Shown here: piece after piece, positions 5,290 through 11,768 of the stretch
How the letters are laid out: each line of letters begins with the position of its first letter
How positions within the stretch are numbered: the first letter of the stretch is position 1
Source of the DNA: Betaproteobacteria bacterium
Lineage (GTDB): Bacteria > Pseudomonadota > Gammaproteobacteria > Burkholderiales > SG8-39
Length of the DNA stretch: 11,768 nt
Direction: 5' to 3'
NCBI GenBank assembly: GCA_005884335.1
Contig: VBCJ01000019.1
Location: forward strand, 1-11,768
Made by a program: the position numbers and the translations under genes
The notes under the pieces: generated by a model
Databases searched by the model: none
Seen by the model: the letters and a program-made list of their open reading frames with translations, nothing else
Told to the model about the DNA's origin: nothing

Positions 5290-6187
5290 GGATGATTCCC
5301 GCCTGCATGGAGTTGCAGAACTCGGCGATCTCGCCAGGACGCGTCCACCAGACGCGGTCGCGATACTTGTGCTCGACGCAGTGTTTGAGCGCCGTGCGCA
5401 GCGGCCGCAGCCGGAAGGGCTGGCCGAACACATAAGGGTGTATCGAGATGTTGCACACGAGCGGATGCTTCGCGCACTGCTCCAGCATCTCGTCGAACTG
5501 GTCCACCACCATGTCGCAGAATTCGCGGGCGCTGTGTTTCCGGTGCACGACCGCCGGCGAGTCGTTGACCTCGACCGGGTAGGGTACCGACAGGATCGGC
5601 CCTGAGCGCGTTCGCATCCAGATCGGCTGGTCGTCGCAAGGCCAGTCCATGAGGTAGGCGTAGCCGGCCTCCTTCAGGAGGTCGGGTGTCACCGAGGTCT
5701 CGTAGGCGCCGGCACCCATCCACCCCAAGGGGCGCTTCTTCTCGTTGCGGGCAAAGGTCTCGGTGACCTCGCGAATGATGCGCTCCTCGTCGGGCTCCCA
5801 AAGGCCGCGCAGATTTTCCGAATTGGTGCGGCCATGGGCGACGATCTCGTCGCCTCTTGCGCGGATTCGCGCGAAGATCTGCGGCGCGTAGTCGTAGAGC
5901 AGGCTGTTGGTATTGTGCGCGAGCGGCAGCTTCAGCTCCTCGGCGAGGTCGAACAGCCGCCAGATCCCGACGCGGTTGCCGTAGTCGCGCCAGGAGTAGT
6001 TCCGCTGCGTCTGGGGCTCGCCCGTCTTGGCGTTGTCGTGCCCGAGCCCCGCGCCGAAGGCAAAGCACTCGATGTTGGTGGTGATGCAGAACGCGAGCCG
6101 CTTGCCCTCCGGCCAGGAATAGTCCTTGCGCTCGGTGATCGGAACGTAGTCGTAGCGCGAGTGCCGCGGGAGAAAATTCCTTGCCAC
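5279..6187 (-). CDS. PuuE-like polysaccharide-deacetylase family protein
   Basis: This is a 302-residue NodB-fold protein of the subgroup related to the allantoinase PuuE, which hydrolyses small amides rather than polysaccharides. Numbering from the GTG at 6187, the usual motif-1 Asp pair is replaced by TTNIE (36-40). The usual HxxxH becomes HGRTN (His118, Asn122), and the Asp-Trp pair is DW (181-182). His250 is in SIHPYVFGQP. Most metal ligands are thus lost, as in metal-independent PuuE-type enzymes. No signal peptide is seen, so a cytosolic amidase is more likely than a cell-wall deacetylase. GTG at 6187 has GAGGGAGC at 6196-6203. An alternative TTG at 6208 would overlap the Bug receptor stop by TTGA. 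Either way the gene directly follows the receptor and is probably coupled to it, so the receptor's ligand may be its substrate. The substrate is unknown. Confidence 0.87.
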   Translation of the reverse strand: MARNFLPRHSRYDYVPITERKDYSWPEGKRLAFCITTNIECFAFGAGLGHDNAKTGEPQTQRNYSWRDYGNRVGIWRLFDLAEELKLPLAHNTNSLLYDYAPQIFARIRARGDEIVAHGRTNSENLRGLWEPDEERIIREVTETFARNEKKRPLGWMGAGAYETSVTPDLLKEAGYAYLMDWPCDDQPIWMRTRSGPILSVPYPVEVNDSPAVVHRKHSAREFCDMVVDQFDEMLEQCAKHPLVCNISIHPYVFGQPFRLRPLRTALKHCVEHKYRDRVWWTRPGEIAEFCNSMQAGIIPGS

Positions 6188-6204
6188 GCTGGAAGCTCCC
6201 TCGC

Positions 6205-7167
6205 TCAATCGGCTTTGGCGCCTGAGGCCTTGACCATTTTGCCCAGTTTGACAATGTCAGCGCGCATATGGACAGCGAACTGTTCGGGAGTGCTCGCGAT
6301 GGGTGTCGCACCCTGAGTCCCGAAAAACTCCTTGATTTCGGGAGAATTGACGACTCTGGCAAGCTCACCGTTCACCCGCTCGACGACCTCCTTGGGCATG
6401 CCCGCCGGGCCAACCACTCCGCTGTAGAGCACCAAATCGAACCCGGGCAGGGCCGCTTCGGCGATTGTCGGAATGTCCTGCACCGCCGCGACGCGCGCCG
6501 GCGTGGTCACCGCGAGCGCGCGGAGCTTTCCGCTCTTCACATGCGGCAGCGCCGCAGGCATGGTCGAAAAAATGAAGGCAACGTCACCCGCGATCACCGC
6601 CACGGTCGCCGGCGCACTGCCCTTGTAGGGCACGTGCAGCAAATCGACGCCTGCCATCGATTTGAAGGTCTCGCCCGCCAGATGGACGATGGTGCCGTTG
6701 CCAGAAGAGGCGTAGTTGAGCTGCCCGGCCTTGGTTTTCGCCAGCGCGATCAGCTCGGACACCGTCTTGGCCGGCAGCGCCGGATTGACGACGAGCAGAA
6801 GCGGCGTCGAGGCTACCAGACTGATGAACGTGAAATCCTTGACGCTGTCGTAGGGAAGCTTGGTGTAGAGGCTCGCGTTGATCGCGTGAGTCGTAGCGTC
6901 GCAGAAGTAGAGCGTGTAGCCATCCGGCGCCGACTTCGCGATGAGCTCCGATGCGATCGTGGTCCCGGCGCCCGGGCGGTTGTCGACCACGACCTGCTGA
7001 CCGAGGTTCTGCGAAAGTTTCGCGCTCATCGCGCGCGCGAGTACATCGGAGACCCCGCCGGGCGTGAACCCGACTACGAGGCGAATGGTCTTGTTCGGAT
7101 AGCTCTGCGCAAACGCGCTGGCGCCTAGGATGGCAAGGGCGAATGCGGTGAAAGCGCGGCGGATCAT
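6205..7167 (-). CDS. Bug/TctC-family periplasmic solute-binding receptor
   Basis: This is a 320-residue extracytoplasmic receptor of the tripartite tricarboxylate transporter family (Bug proteins), which bind carboxylates or small polar compounds in the periplasm. A Sec signal peptide is clear: MIRR, then a hydrophobic core, then ASAFA with cleavage before Gln21. Mature family features follow: YPNKTIRLVVGFTPGG (23-38), VVVDNRPGAGTTIASE (59-74), YASSGNGTIVHLAGE (152-166) and HVPYKGSAPA (178-187). ATG at 7167 has an AGGAG site and fits the signal peptide; the frame is open upstream but without support. No TctA/TctB membrane genes lie nearby, as is common for Bug genes in betaproteobacteria. A promoter lies at 7199-7227 and the deacetylase follows downstream. 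The ligand is not known. Confidence 0.94.
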   Translation of the reverse strand: MIRRAFTAFALAILGASAFAQSYPNKTIRLVVGFTPGGVSDVLARAMSAKLSQNLGQQVVVDNRPGAGTTIASELIAKSAPDGYTLYFCDATTHAINASLYTKLPYDSVKDFTFISLVASTPLLLVVNPALPAKTVSELIALAKTKAGQLNYASSGNGTIVHLAGETFKSMAGVDLLHVPYKGSAPATVAVIAGDVAFIFSTMPAALPHVKSGKLRALAVTTPARVAAVQDIPTIAEAALPGFDLVLYSGVVGPAGMPKEVVERVNGELARVVNSPEIKEFFGTQGATPIASTPEQFAVHMRADIVKLGKMVKASGAKAD

Positions 7168-7198
7168 GGATTCTCCTGCGGGTCGGTAACTCGCGCCG

Positions 7199-7227
7199 AA
7201 TATAGAGGAAAGACCCTCCGCGGGCAA
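7199..7227 (-). promoter_or_regulatory. sigma-70-like promoter for the Bug receptor/deacetylase pair
   Basis: On the minus strand TTGCCC (7227-7222) and TATATT (7204-7199) are separated by exactly 17 nt. They match the -35 at 4 of 6 and the -10 at 5 of 6 positions. The -10 ends 31 nt before the ATG. The element lies in the 69-nt gap after the MATE gene, so the receptor and deacetylase can be transcribed without it. Confidence 0.5.
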
Positions 7228-7236
7228 CGCCGGGAG

Positions 7237-8616
7237 TCAGGCAAGGGCGTTCTCGTGCCGGAGGCTCACGTGCATGAAGTAGGCAAACAGGATCGTTGCC
7301 GCGACGACGAGGCTGGCGACGCCCGCAAGCCAGAATCCCGCGGCGCCCATGGGCGTCGCAAGCCCGAGCGCATTCGCGGCTTCGAGCCGGTCGAGCCCCA
7401 GCGCGTAACCTCCGCCCAATCCGATCCCCCAGAGCGCGGCGGTGTAGACGAGCATCGGAATGAAGGCGATCTTGTAGCCGCGCAAAGCGTTGACGATCAC
7501 CACCTGCGAAGTGTCAAAGAGCTGGAAAAATGCGATGTAAGCCATGAGCTGAATCGCGATCGACTGCACCGCCAGGTCGCGGGTGTAGAGGAACACGATC
7601 TGATGCGCTGTAAGGAAGATCGCTACGCCGCCGCAGGCGGAGATGGCGAACATCATCCCGATGCCGGTGAGCCCCGTATGCCGCGCCTCGCGCGGGTTGC
7701 CCGCGCCGATCGCCTGCGCGGTGAGCACCGCGGTCGCGTTTCCGATCGCGAGCCCGAACATGTAGAGGACGGCGGTAACGTTCGACGCGATCTGGTGTCC
7801 GGCCGAAGTGGCCGCGCCGAGCCGCGCGAGGAACAGCGCCATGAAAGTGAACGAAGTCACCTCGACGAAAAACGCGAGCCCGATGGGTACGCCGAGCTTC
7901 AAGTGGCTCCAGAGAGTGGGCAAGTGCGGCCAGGACCACCGGCCAAAGATGCGAAACGGCGCGTAGAACGGGTGCTTTGCGCAATAGATCCACGCGAGCG
8001 CGAAGATCAGCCAGCTCGCGATCGCGGTTGCGACCGCGCAGCCCGGACCGCCGAGCTCGGGCGCGCCCAACGCCCCGTAAATGAACAGCGCGTTGAGCGG
8101 AATCTTGGCGGCCAAATAGACCAGGTTGATCGCCATGACCGCGCGGGGCCGGGACACCGCGGTGGTGAGCGCAAAAAAAACGCGAAAAAGCAGCATCGCC
8201 GGCAGAGCCCAGGCGATGCCCTGTAGGTAAGCCCGCGTGCGCGCCTCGACCTCCGGCGGCGCGCCCGCGAGCCGCAGGAACGGTTCGGGAAACGCGAGCA
8301 GCAGGACCCCGAGCGCGCCGAGGCCGAGCGCAAGCCAGACGGTCTGACGCGTCTCCTCGCCGATTCTTTCGAGCTGCTTTCCCCCGAAGAGCTGCGCGGC
8401 TATCGGCGAGAGCGCCTGCACCACCCCCATCAATCCGATGAAGACGCTGAAATAGACGCTTGCCCCGATCCCGACCGCGGCGAGGTCCACCGCGCTGTAG
8501 CGGCCCGCCATCACGGTGTCGAGCACGCCGCTCGCGATCACCGCCAGCTGCGCGACGAGCACCGGCCAGGCGAGGCGTACCACGGCTTTGGCAATGCGGG
8601 AAACGGCCGAAGTCAT
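7237..8616 (-). CDS. MATE family efflux transporter (NorM/MdtK-like)
   Basis: This is a 459-residue inner-membrane exporter of the multidrug and toxic compound extrusion family, which uses a Na+ or H+ gradient to expel cationic compounds. About twelve hydrophobic segments are visible in two halves. N-half family features include a motif close to LAWPVLVAQLA, then GVLDTVMAGRYSAVDLAAVGIG near the first two helices, and the LSPIAAQLFGG region. The C-half begins near LKLGVPIGLAFFVEV and contains GHQIASNV and AQAIGAGNPREA, the counterpart repeats. The length matches the family (about 440-480). ATG at 8616 has only a weak AGGA about 11 nt upstream. It is divergent from metC across a 147-nt gap. The substrate cannot be deduced. 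Confidence 0.93.
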   Translation of the reverse strand: MTSAVSRIAKAVVRLAWPVLVAQLAVIASGVLDTVMAGRYSAVDLAAVGIGASVYFSVFIGLMGVVQALSPIAAQLFGGKQLERIGEETRQTVWLALGLGALGVLLLAFPEPFLRLAGAPPEVEARTRAYLQGIAWALPAMLLFRVFFALTTAVSRPRAVMAINLVYLAAKIPLNALFIYGALGAPELGGPGCAVATAIASWLIFALAWIYCAKHPFYAPFRIFGRWSWPHLPTLWSHLKLGVPIGLAFFVEVTSFTFMALFLARLGAATSAGHQIASNVTAVLYMFGLAIGNATAVLTAQAIGAGNPREARHTGLTGIGMMFAISACGGVAIFLTAHQIVFLYTRDLAVQSIAIQLMAYIAFFQLFDTSQVVIVNALRGYKIAFIPMLVYTAALWGIGLGGGYALGLDRLEAANALGLATPMGAAGFWLAGVASLVVAATILFAYFMHVSLRHENALA

Positions 8617-8763
8617 GACGGGAACGATCCTTTGATGGAATTACGGATTTGCGGCGGCGCGTTCGCGTCCGCTTTAACCAGCAATTGTACGTGGAGGTTA
8701 CGCTCGGTCCCGTTGCTGTCAGAATAACCGCTTTGCGTTTTAGCCCAATACAGGAAGGACCCC

Positions 8764-9939
8764 ATGCGCGAAGAGACAACCGTCGTCCATTCCGGACTCC
8801 ACCCCGAGCGGCATCACGGCGCCGTGAACCCGCCGGTGTTCCACGCCTCCACGATCCTCTCGGAAACGGTGGAGGAGTTCCGCCGCAGGCGCAAGAACTG
8901 GATTCTGGAACAGCCGGGCACCTATTACGGGCGCTTCGGCACGCCGACGACCGAAGCGCTCGAGGAGGCGATCGCCGCGCTGGAAGGAGGGCACCGCTCG
9001 GTCGTCTACCCCTCGGGGCTTGCAGCCTGCGCGGGGGCGCTCCTCGCCTTCCTATCGGCCGGAGATCACCTGCTCATGAGCGACACCGTCTACGGCCCGA
9101 CGCGCAACTTCGCGAATGGATTGCTCAAACGCTTCGGCGTGAGCACGACGTTCTTCGATCCGCTCGCAGGGCGCTCCATCGAGTCGCTCATCCAGCCCGA
9201 AACCCGGGTGATCTATCTGGAATCGCCCGGCTCGCTCACTTTCGAAGTGCAGGACGTCCCGGCGATCGCTGAAGCCGCGCATCGCCGCGGAATCACCGTC
9301 ATCGCCGACAACACCTGGGCGACGCCGCTCTACTTCAAGCCGTTTGCGCACGGCGTGGACGTTTCCGTGCAGGCGGCCACGAAATACATCGTCGGTCATT
9401 CCGACGCCATGCTCGGTGCGATCACCTGTACGAAGGAAGCCTGGCCGAGGCTCAGGCGCTCGACCCACGAGCTCGGTCAGACGGCGGGTCCGGACGACGT
9501 TTATCTCGGTCAGCGGGGCCTGCGCACGCTCGCGGTGCGGCTGAAACAGCATTGGGAGGCGGGTGTCGCGCTCGCCGAGTGGATCGCTCGCCAGCCCGAG
9601 GTCGAGCGCGTGCTCCACCCGGCGCTCCCCGGAGATCCGGGACACGCGCTCTGGAAGCGCGATTTCACGGGCGCTTGCGGCCTGTTCGGCGTGGTGCTCA
9701 AGGAGGGCGTCAGCGACCGCGCGCTCTGCGCGATGATCGACGGCCTGGAGCTCTACGGAATCGGCTCGTCCTGGGGCGGGTTCGAGAGCCTGATCGTGCC
9801 CTTCGATCCGCGCGAGACGCGCACGGCGACGCAGTGGACCTACAAAGGGCCGTGCTTCCGGATCCACGCGGGCCTCGAGAACGTCGAGGACCTGATCGCG
9901 GATCTCGAAGAGGGATTCGAGCGGCTGCGCTCGACCTGA
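8764..9939 (+). CDS. metC: cystathionine beta-lyase (PLP-dependent)
   Basis: This is a 391-residue Cys/Met-metabolism PLP enzyme. It cleaves cystathionine to homocysteine, pyruvate and ammonia in methionine synthesis, in the cytosol. The Schiff-base lysine is Lys207 in QAATKYIVGHSD. Asp182 in ADNTWATP would contact the pyridine nitrogen, and Tyr110 in SDTVYGPT would stack on PLP. Tyr55 sits in TYYGRFGTPT, and Arg367 in FRIHAGLEN would bind the substrate carboxylate. The SSWGGFESL segment is typical of beta-lyases rather than gamma-synthases. The length and spacing match E. coli MetC closely. ATG at 8764 has AGGAAGGA at 8752-8759. I found no convincing promoter in the 147-nt upstream gap. Its stop lies in the loop of a hairpin shared with the converging Ig lipoprotein gene. 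A broader cysteine-S-conjugate lyase role is possible. Confidence 0.93.
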   Translation: MREETTVVHSGLHPERHHGAVNPPVFHASTILSETVEEFRRRRKNWILEQPGTYYGRFGTPTTEALEEAIAALEGGHRSVVYPSGLAACAGALLAFLSAGDHLLMSDTVYGPTRNFANGLLKRFGVSTTFFDPLAGRSIESLIQPETRVIYLESPGSLTFEVQDVPAIAEAAHRRGITVIADNTWATPLYFKPFAHGVDVSVQAATKYIVGHSDAMLGAITCTKEAWPRLRRSTHELGQTAGPDDVYLGQRGLRTLAVRLKQHWEAGVALAEWIARQPEVERVLHPALPGDPGHALWKRDFTGACGLFGVVLKEGVSDRALCAMIDGLELYGIGSSWGGFESLIVPFDPRETRTATQWTYKGPCFRIHAGLENVEDLIADLEEGFERLRST

Positions 9940-9957
9940 GAGGTCGAGCCGCCGCTC
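9919..9957. terminator. large two-part stem-loop at the metC/Ig-lipoprotein junction
   Basis: GAGCGGC (9919-9925) pairs with GCCGCTC (9951-9957). After a small internal loop, CTCGACCT (9930-9937) pairs with AGGTCGAG (9941-9948) around a GAG loop. The metC stop (9937-9939) lies at the tip, and the Ig gene stop is 16 nt beyond the base. It is strong enough to act on both transcripts, although no T-run follows. Confidence 0.6.
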
Positions 9958-9972
9958 ATAAAGGCCGCTGGC

Positions 9973-11768
9973 TTAGTTCGGATTGGAGCATACGCCGGCT
10001 ACCCCATAGGGACTGGTTTCACCCGGCGGTGACACGTTTTTGTCGGAGTAGTCGCTCGCCAAACCCACCAGGAAAAATGTAGCGACGGTAGGCGGATCGT
10101 TGCTGTTGACCCCGGTGCGGGCTTCAAGTAGATATTCAGCCCAGCGCGCGTGATCCTTCGGATACGTAATGACCGCCTGGGCGATGCCGCTCGCGTCCGT
10201 GACGGCTGTGGTGTTCACAGTGGCCACACACCCGGGTTCAAGCCTATTATTTCCGTTGAAGTCTTCGCCCGGATCGAGATTGCCGTCGAAATTGATATCC
10301 TCGTTGTCACACGTTGCTGCTATAGCTTGATGCCAAGGTGGAGGCTGTGACAGCACCAGATTATCGGTACCCAGGCGCACCAACAGCGACTGCCCGCTGA
10401 CAGTCAAGGTCGCAGTGTCGGTTACCGCCGGGCCGCCGAGCGGAACGCCGCTGATGTCAGTCACTGTGGCCTGGATGGCCACGCCATTTTGCGGGCTGCT
10501 GACGTTGCCCGCGGTATAGGTCACCGAGGCGCCGCCGGTCACATCGGTTATCGCTCTCGCCGAACTAAGTGAGCCTGCAGTGGGATCAGCCGTGACGGTA
10601 AAGTTTACGCCCGCATTCTTGACCAGATTATTGGCCACATCGCGAACCACCACCGAAATCGTTGACTTATTGTTCGTTTGAGATGCCACTCCGGTGGTGG
10701 TCTGGACCGCGCCGGGGACAGCCTGAGCCGCGATGCTGCTGGCGGTAGTGGCGACGAAGGTAACGTTTATAGTGGCGGCCGGTGTGCCGCCCGGGCCGGA
10801 GGCGGTGACGGTCGCGGTGCCTGCGGTAGTGGACGAGATCGATACGCCGGGTGTGTCGCCGGTGCCGTTCGTAGTCGAGGGGCTGCCCGTAATCGTGCCG
10901 CGGCTCGTGGCAAACGTTACTGCTTGACCCGCCACGGGCGCTCCGCCGTTGGTCCAGTTGACCGAGATCGTTGTTGGCGTATTCAGGGGTATGTCCACCG
11001 ACGGGGCCGGCGTGGTGAACGCAAAACCTGCACTGCTGACGGTCAGCGCCTGAGTCTTGCTCGCCCCGGCCGCCGTGGCGGTGATGGTATCGTTGCCGCC
11101 CGCAGTGGCTGTGACGACGGCCGTGACTTGGCCCGACGAGTTGGTGGTGCCTGTAGCCGGAGAAATCGAGTTTCCGGTAGCTGACGTGAGGGTCATCGTA
11201 AAGCCCGGCAGGGCACCTCCCGCCGAATCCTTGAGACTGAAGGTCAGCGTCGTACTGGAGCCAAACGCGAGGGAACTGTTGCCGCTGATCGTGATGGCCG
11301 TGCCGGTAACATCGACACCCGTGGCCGCGGTGGCGCCTTGAGTCGAAGCGGTTACCGAGATAAAACGGTTTGATTTGTTGGAACCGAGATTGAGCTTGGC
11401 GGTGACGGTGCCGTTTGCGTCGGATACCCCGCTGCTGCTGATGTTGCTGATGAAGGCGGAGGGATCGGTGCCCGTTGAAAAGACTACCGCAGTTCCGGAG
11501 ACTGCCTGCCCGTTGGCGTCGACTACGATCGCAGTCAGGTCGACCGTCACCGCTCCGGAAGAGGGCATTTGCGGGCTGCTCGCCAGCAGCTGAACCCGGG
11601 TACCGGTGGGGCCGGGGACGGGCCCCGGGCCGGTCCCGGGGCCTGTTCCGGAATTGCCGAACACGCCTGGGTTCCCCGACCCGGCCGCACCCGTGTCACC
11701 CGTGCAGCCGGTCAGCGCGAGCGCGCCCGCAAAAAGGAGGCTTCCAATAAGCGATGCACCGAGCTTGT
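9973..11768 (-). CDS. multi-Ig-domain lipoprotein (5' end beyond window)
   Basis: This is a surface or periplasmic lipoprotein with 597 codons visible; the start is just beyond the right edge. The first visible codons give a hydrophobic signal (LGASLIGSLLFAGALALTGC) ending in an LTGC lipobox, with the lipidated Cys at 11704-11706. A short Gly/Ser region and a Gly/Pro linker (about 11600-11650) follow. Then come about four Ig-like beta-sandwich domains of 85-115 residues, resembling bacterial Big_1-type domains, with repeated DANG/SSGQV-type turns and TATVTA/TITATA strands. A last, unusual domain carries a calcium-loop-like insert (10228-10311) before TDASGIAQAVITYPKDHARW. An adhesin or cell-surface scaffold role is likely from the architecture, but no partner gene is in view. 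Base composition is lower in GC than its neighbours: 64 of 120 bases at 10201-10320. This could mean transfer or just Thr/Asn-rich protein bias. Confidence 0.88.
   Translation of the reverse strand, partial: KLGASLIGSLLFAGALALTGCTGDTGAAGSGNPGVFGNSGTGPGTGPGPVPGPTGTRVQLLASSPQMPSSGAVTVDLTAIVVDANGQAVSGTAVVFSTGTDPSAFISNISSSGVSDANGTVTAKLNLGSNKSNRFISVTASTQGATAATGVDVTGTAITISGNSSLAFGSSTTLTFSLKDSAGGALPGFTMTLTSATGNSISPATGTTNSSGQVTAVVTATAGGNDTITATAAGASKTQALTVSSAGFAFTTPAPSVDIPLNTPTTISVNWTNGGAPVAGQAVTFATSRGTITGSPSTTNGTGDTPGVSISSTTAGTATVTASGPGGTPAATINVTFVATTASSIAAQAVPGAVQTTTGVASQTNNKSTISVVVRDVANNLVKNAGVNFTVTADPTAGSLSSARAITDVTGGASVTYTAGNVSSPQNGVAIQATVTDISGVPLGGPAVTDTATLTVSGQSLLVRLGTDNLVLSQPPPWHQAIAATCDNEDINFDGNLDPGEDFNGNNRLEPGCVATVNTTAVTDASGIAQAVITYPKDHARWAEYLLEARTGVNSNDPPTVATFFLVGLASDYSDKNVSPPGETSPYGVAGVCSNPN
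10228..10311 (-). other. Cys-bracketed EF-hand/dockerin-like loop pair in the Ig lipoprotein
   Basis: Within the Ig lipoprotein, two Cys residues enclose 26 residues containing DINFDGNLDPGED and DFNGNNRLEPG. These resemble calcium-binding loops of the DxNxDG type placed back to back. In an exported protein the two Cys could form a disulfide that closes the loop. Calcium binding is inferred from residue pattern only. Confidence 0.55.

Noticed and set aside
4506..6368. A 620-codon minus-strand open frame across the bactofilin and deacetylase
   Set aside because: It is antisense to the bactofilin and out of frame with the deacetylase, both of which are clear families. Its Arg/Ala-rich translation has no domain and is typical of GC-rich shadow frames.
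6268..7128. A 286-codon plus-strand frame antisense to the Bug receptor
   Set aside because: The receptor on the minus strand has a signal peptide and all family segments. The antisense product is His/Arg-rich with no recognisable motif.
7255..8226. A 323-codon plus-strand frame, and a 421-codon minus-strand frame at 7514-8779, overlapping the MATE gene
   Set aside because: Both are charged, Arg-rich shadow frames without hydrophobic or domain structure. The MATE frame shows about twelve membrane segments.
1..11768. CRISPR array, insertion sequence, phage gene or toxin-antitoxin pair
   Set aside because: I looked for direct-repeat/spacer patterns, transposase-like frames with terminal repeats and typical small paired genes, and saw none. 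The only tandem repeats are coding repeats in the bactofilin tail.

Overview
The window is GC-rich and densely coded, with mostly G/C-ended codons and tight gene spacing. A tripartite-tricarboxylate (Bug/TctC) receptor, a PuuE-like deacetylase, an Ldh2-type dehydrogenase and an ACMSD-like amidohydrolase lie close together. This suggests a betaproteobacterium of Burkholderiales type, possibly an environmental genome. That placement is inferred from gene content; no rRNA or tRNA is present to confirm it.

Layout. 1-1945 (minus): a probable two-gene operon of an alpha/beta hydrolase followed by an Ldh2-family malate/lactate-type dehydrogenase, the latter cut by the left edge. 2030-3025 (plus): a divergently transcribed metal-dependent amidohydrolase of the ACMSD type. 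These three look like a small catabolic cluster of unknown substrate. 3027-3227 (minus): a tiny DUF2905 membrane protein. 3385-4256 (plus): a 40-residue unrecognised ORF with a very strong ribosome-binding site, followed 2 nt later by a SAM-methyltransferase-like protein with a lipoprotein signal. Tandem hairpins and a short T-run then end this unit. 4461-5273 (plus): a bactofilin preceded by a near-consensus sigma-54 promoter (-24/-12), with two upstream dyads at enhancer distance.

5279-7167 (minus): a Bug-type solute receptor and a metal-ligand-poor PuuE-like deacetylase, probably co-transcribed from a sigma-70-like promoter at 7199-7227. 7237-8616 (minus): a MATE efflux pump. 8764-9939 (plus): a PLP-dependent cystathionine beta-lyase (metC). 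9973 to the right edge (minus): a large lipoprotein with several Ig-like domains and a Cys-bracketed calcium-loop-like insert; its first few codons lie beyond the window.

No mobile element, CRISPR array or RNA gene was seen. The most distinctive points are the sigma-54 site in front of the bactofilin, the small ORF/exported methyltransferase pair, the insert in the Ig lipoprotein, and hairpins that enclose or abut stop codons at all three convergent gene junctions.
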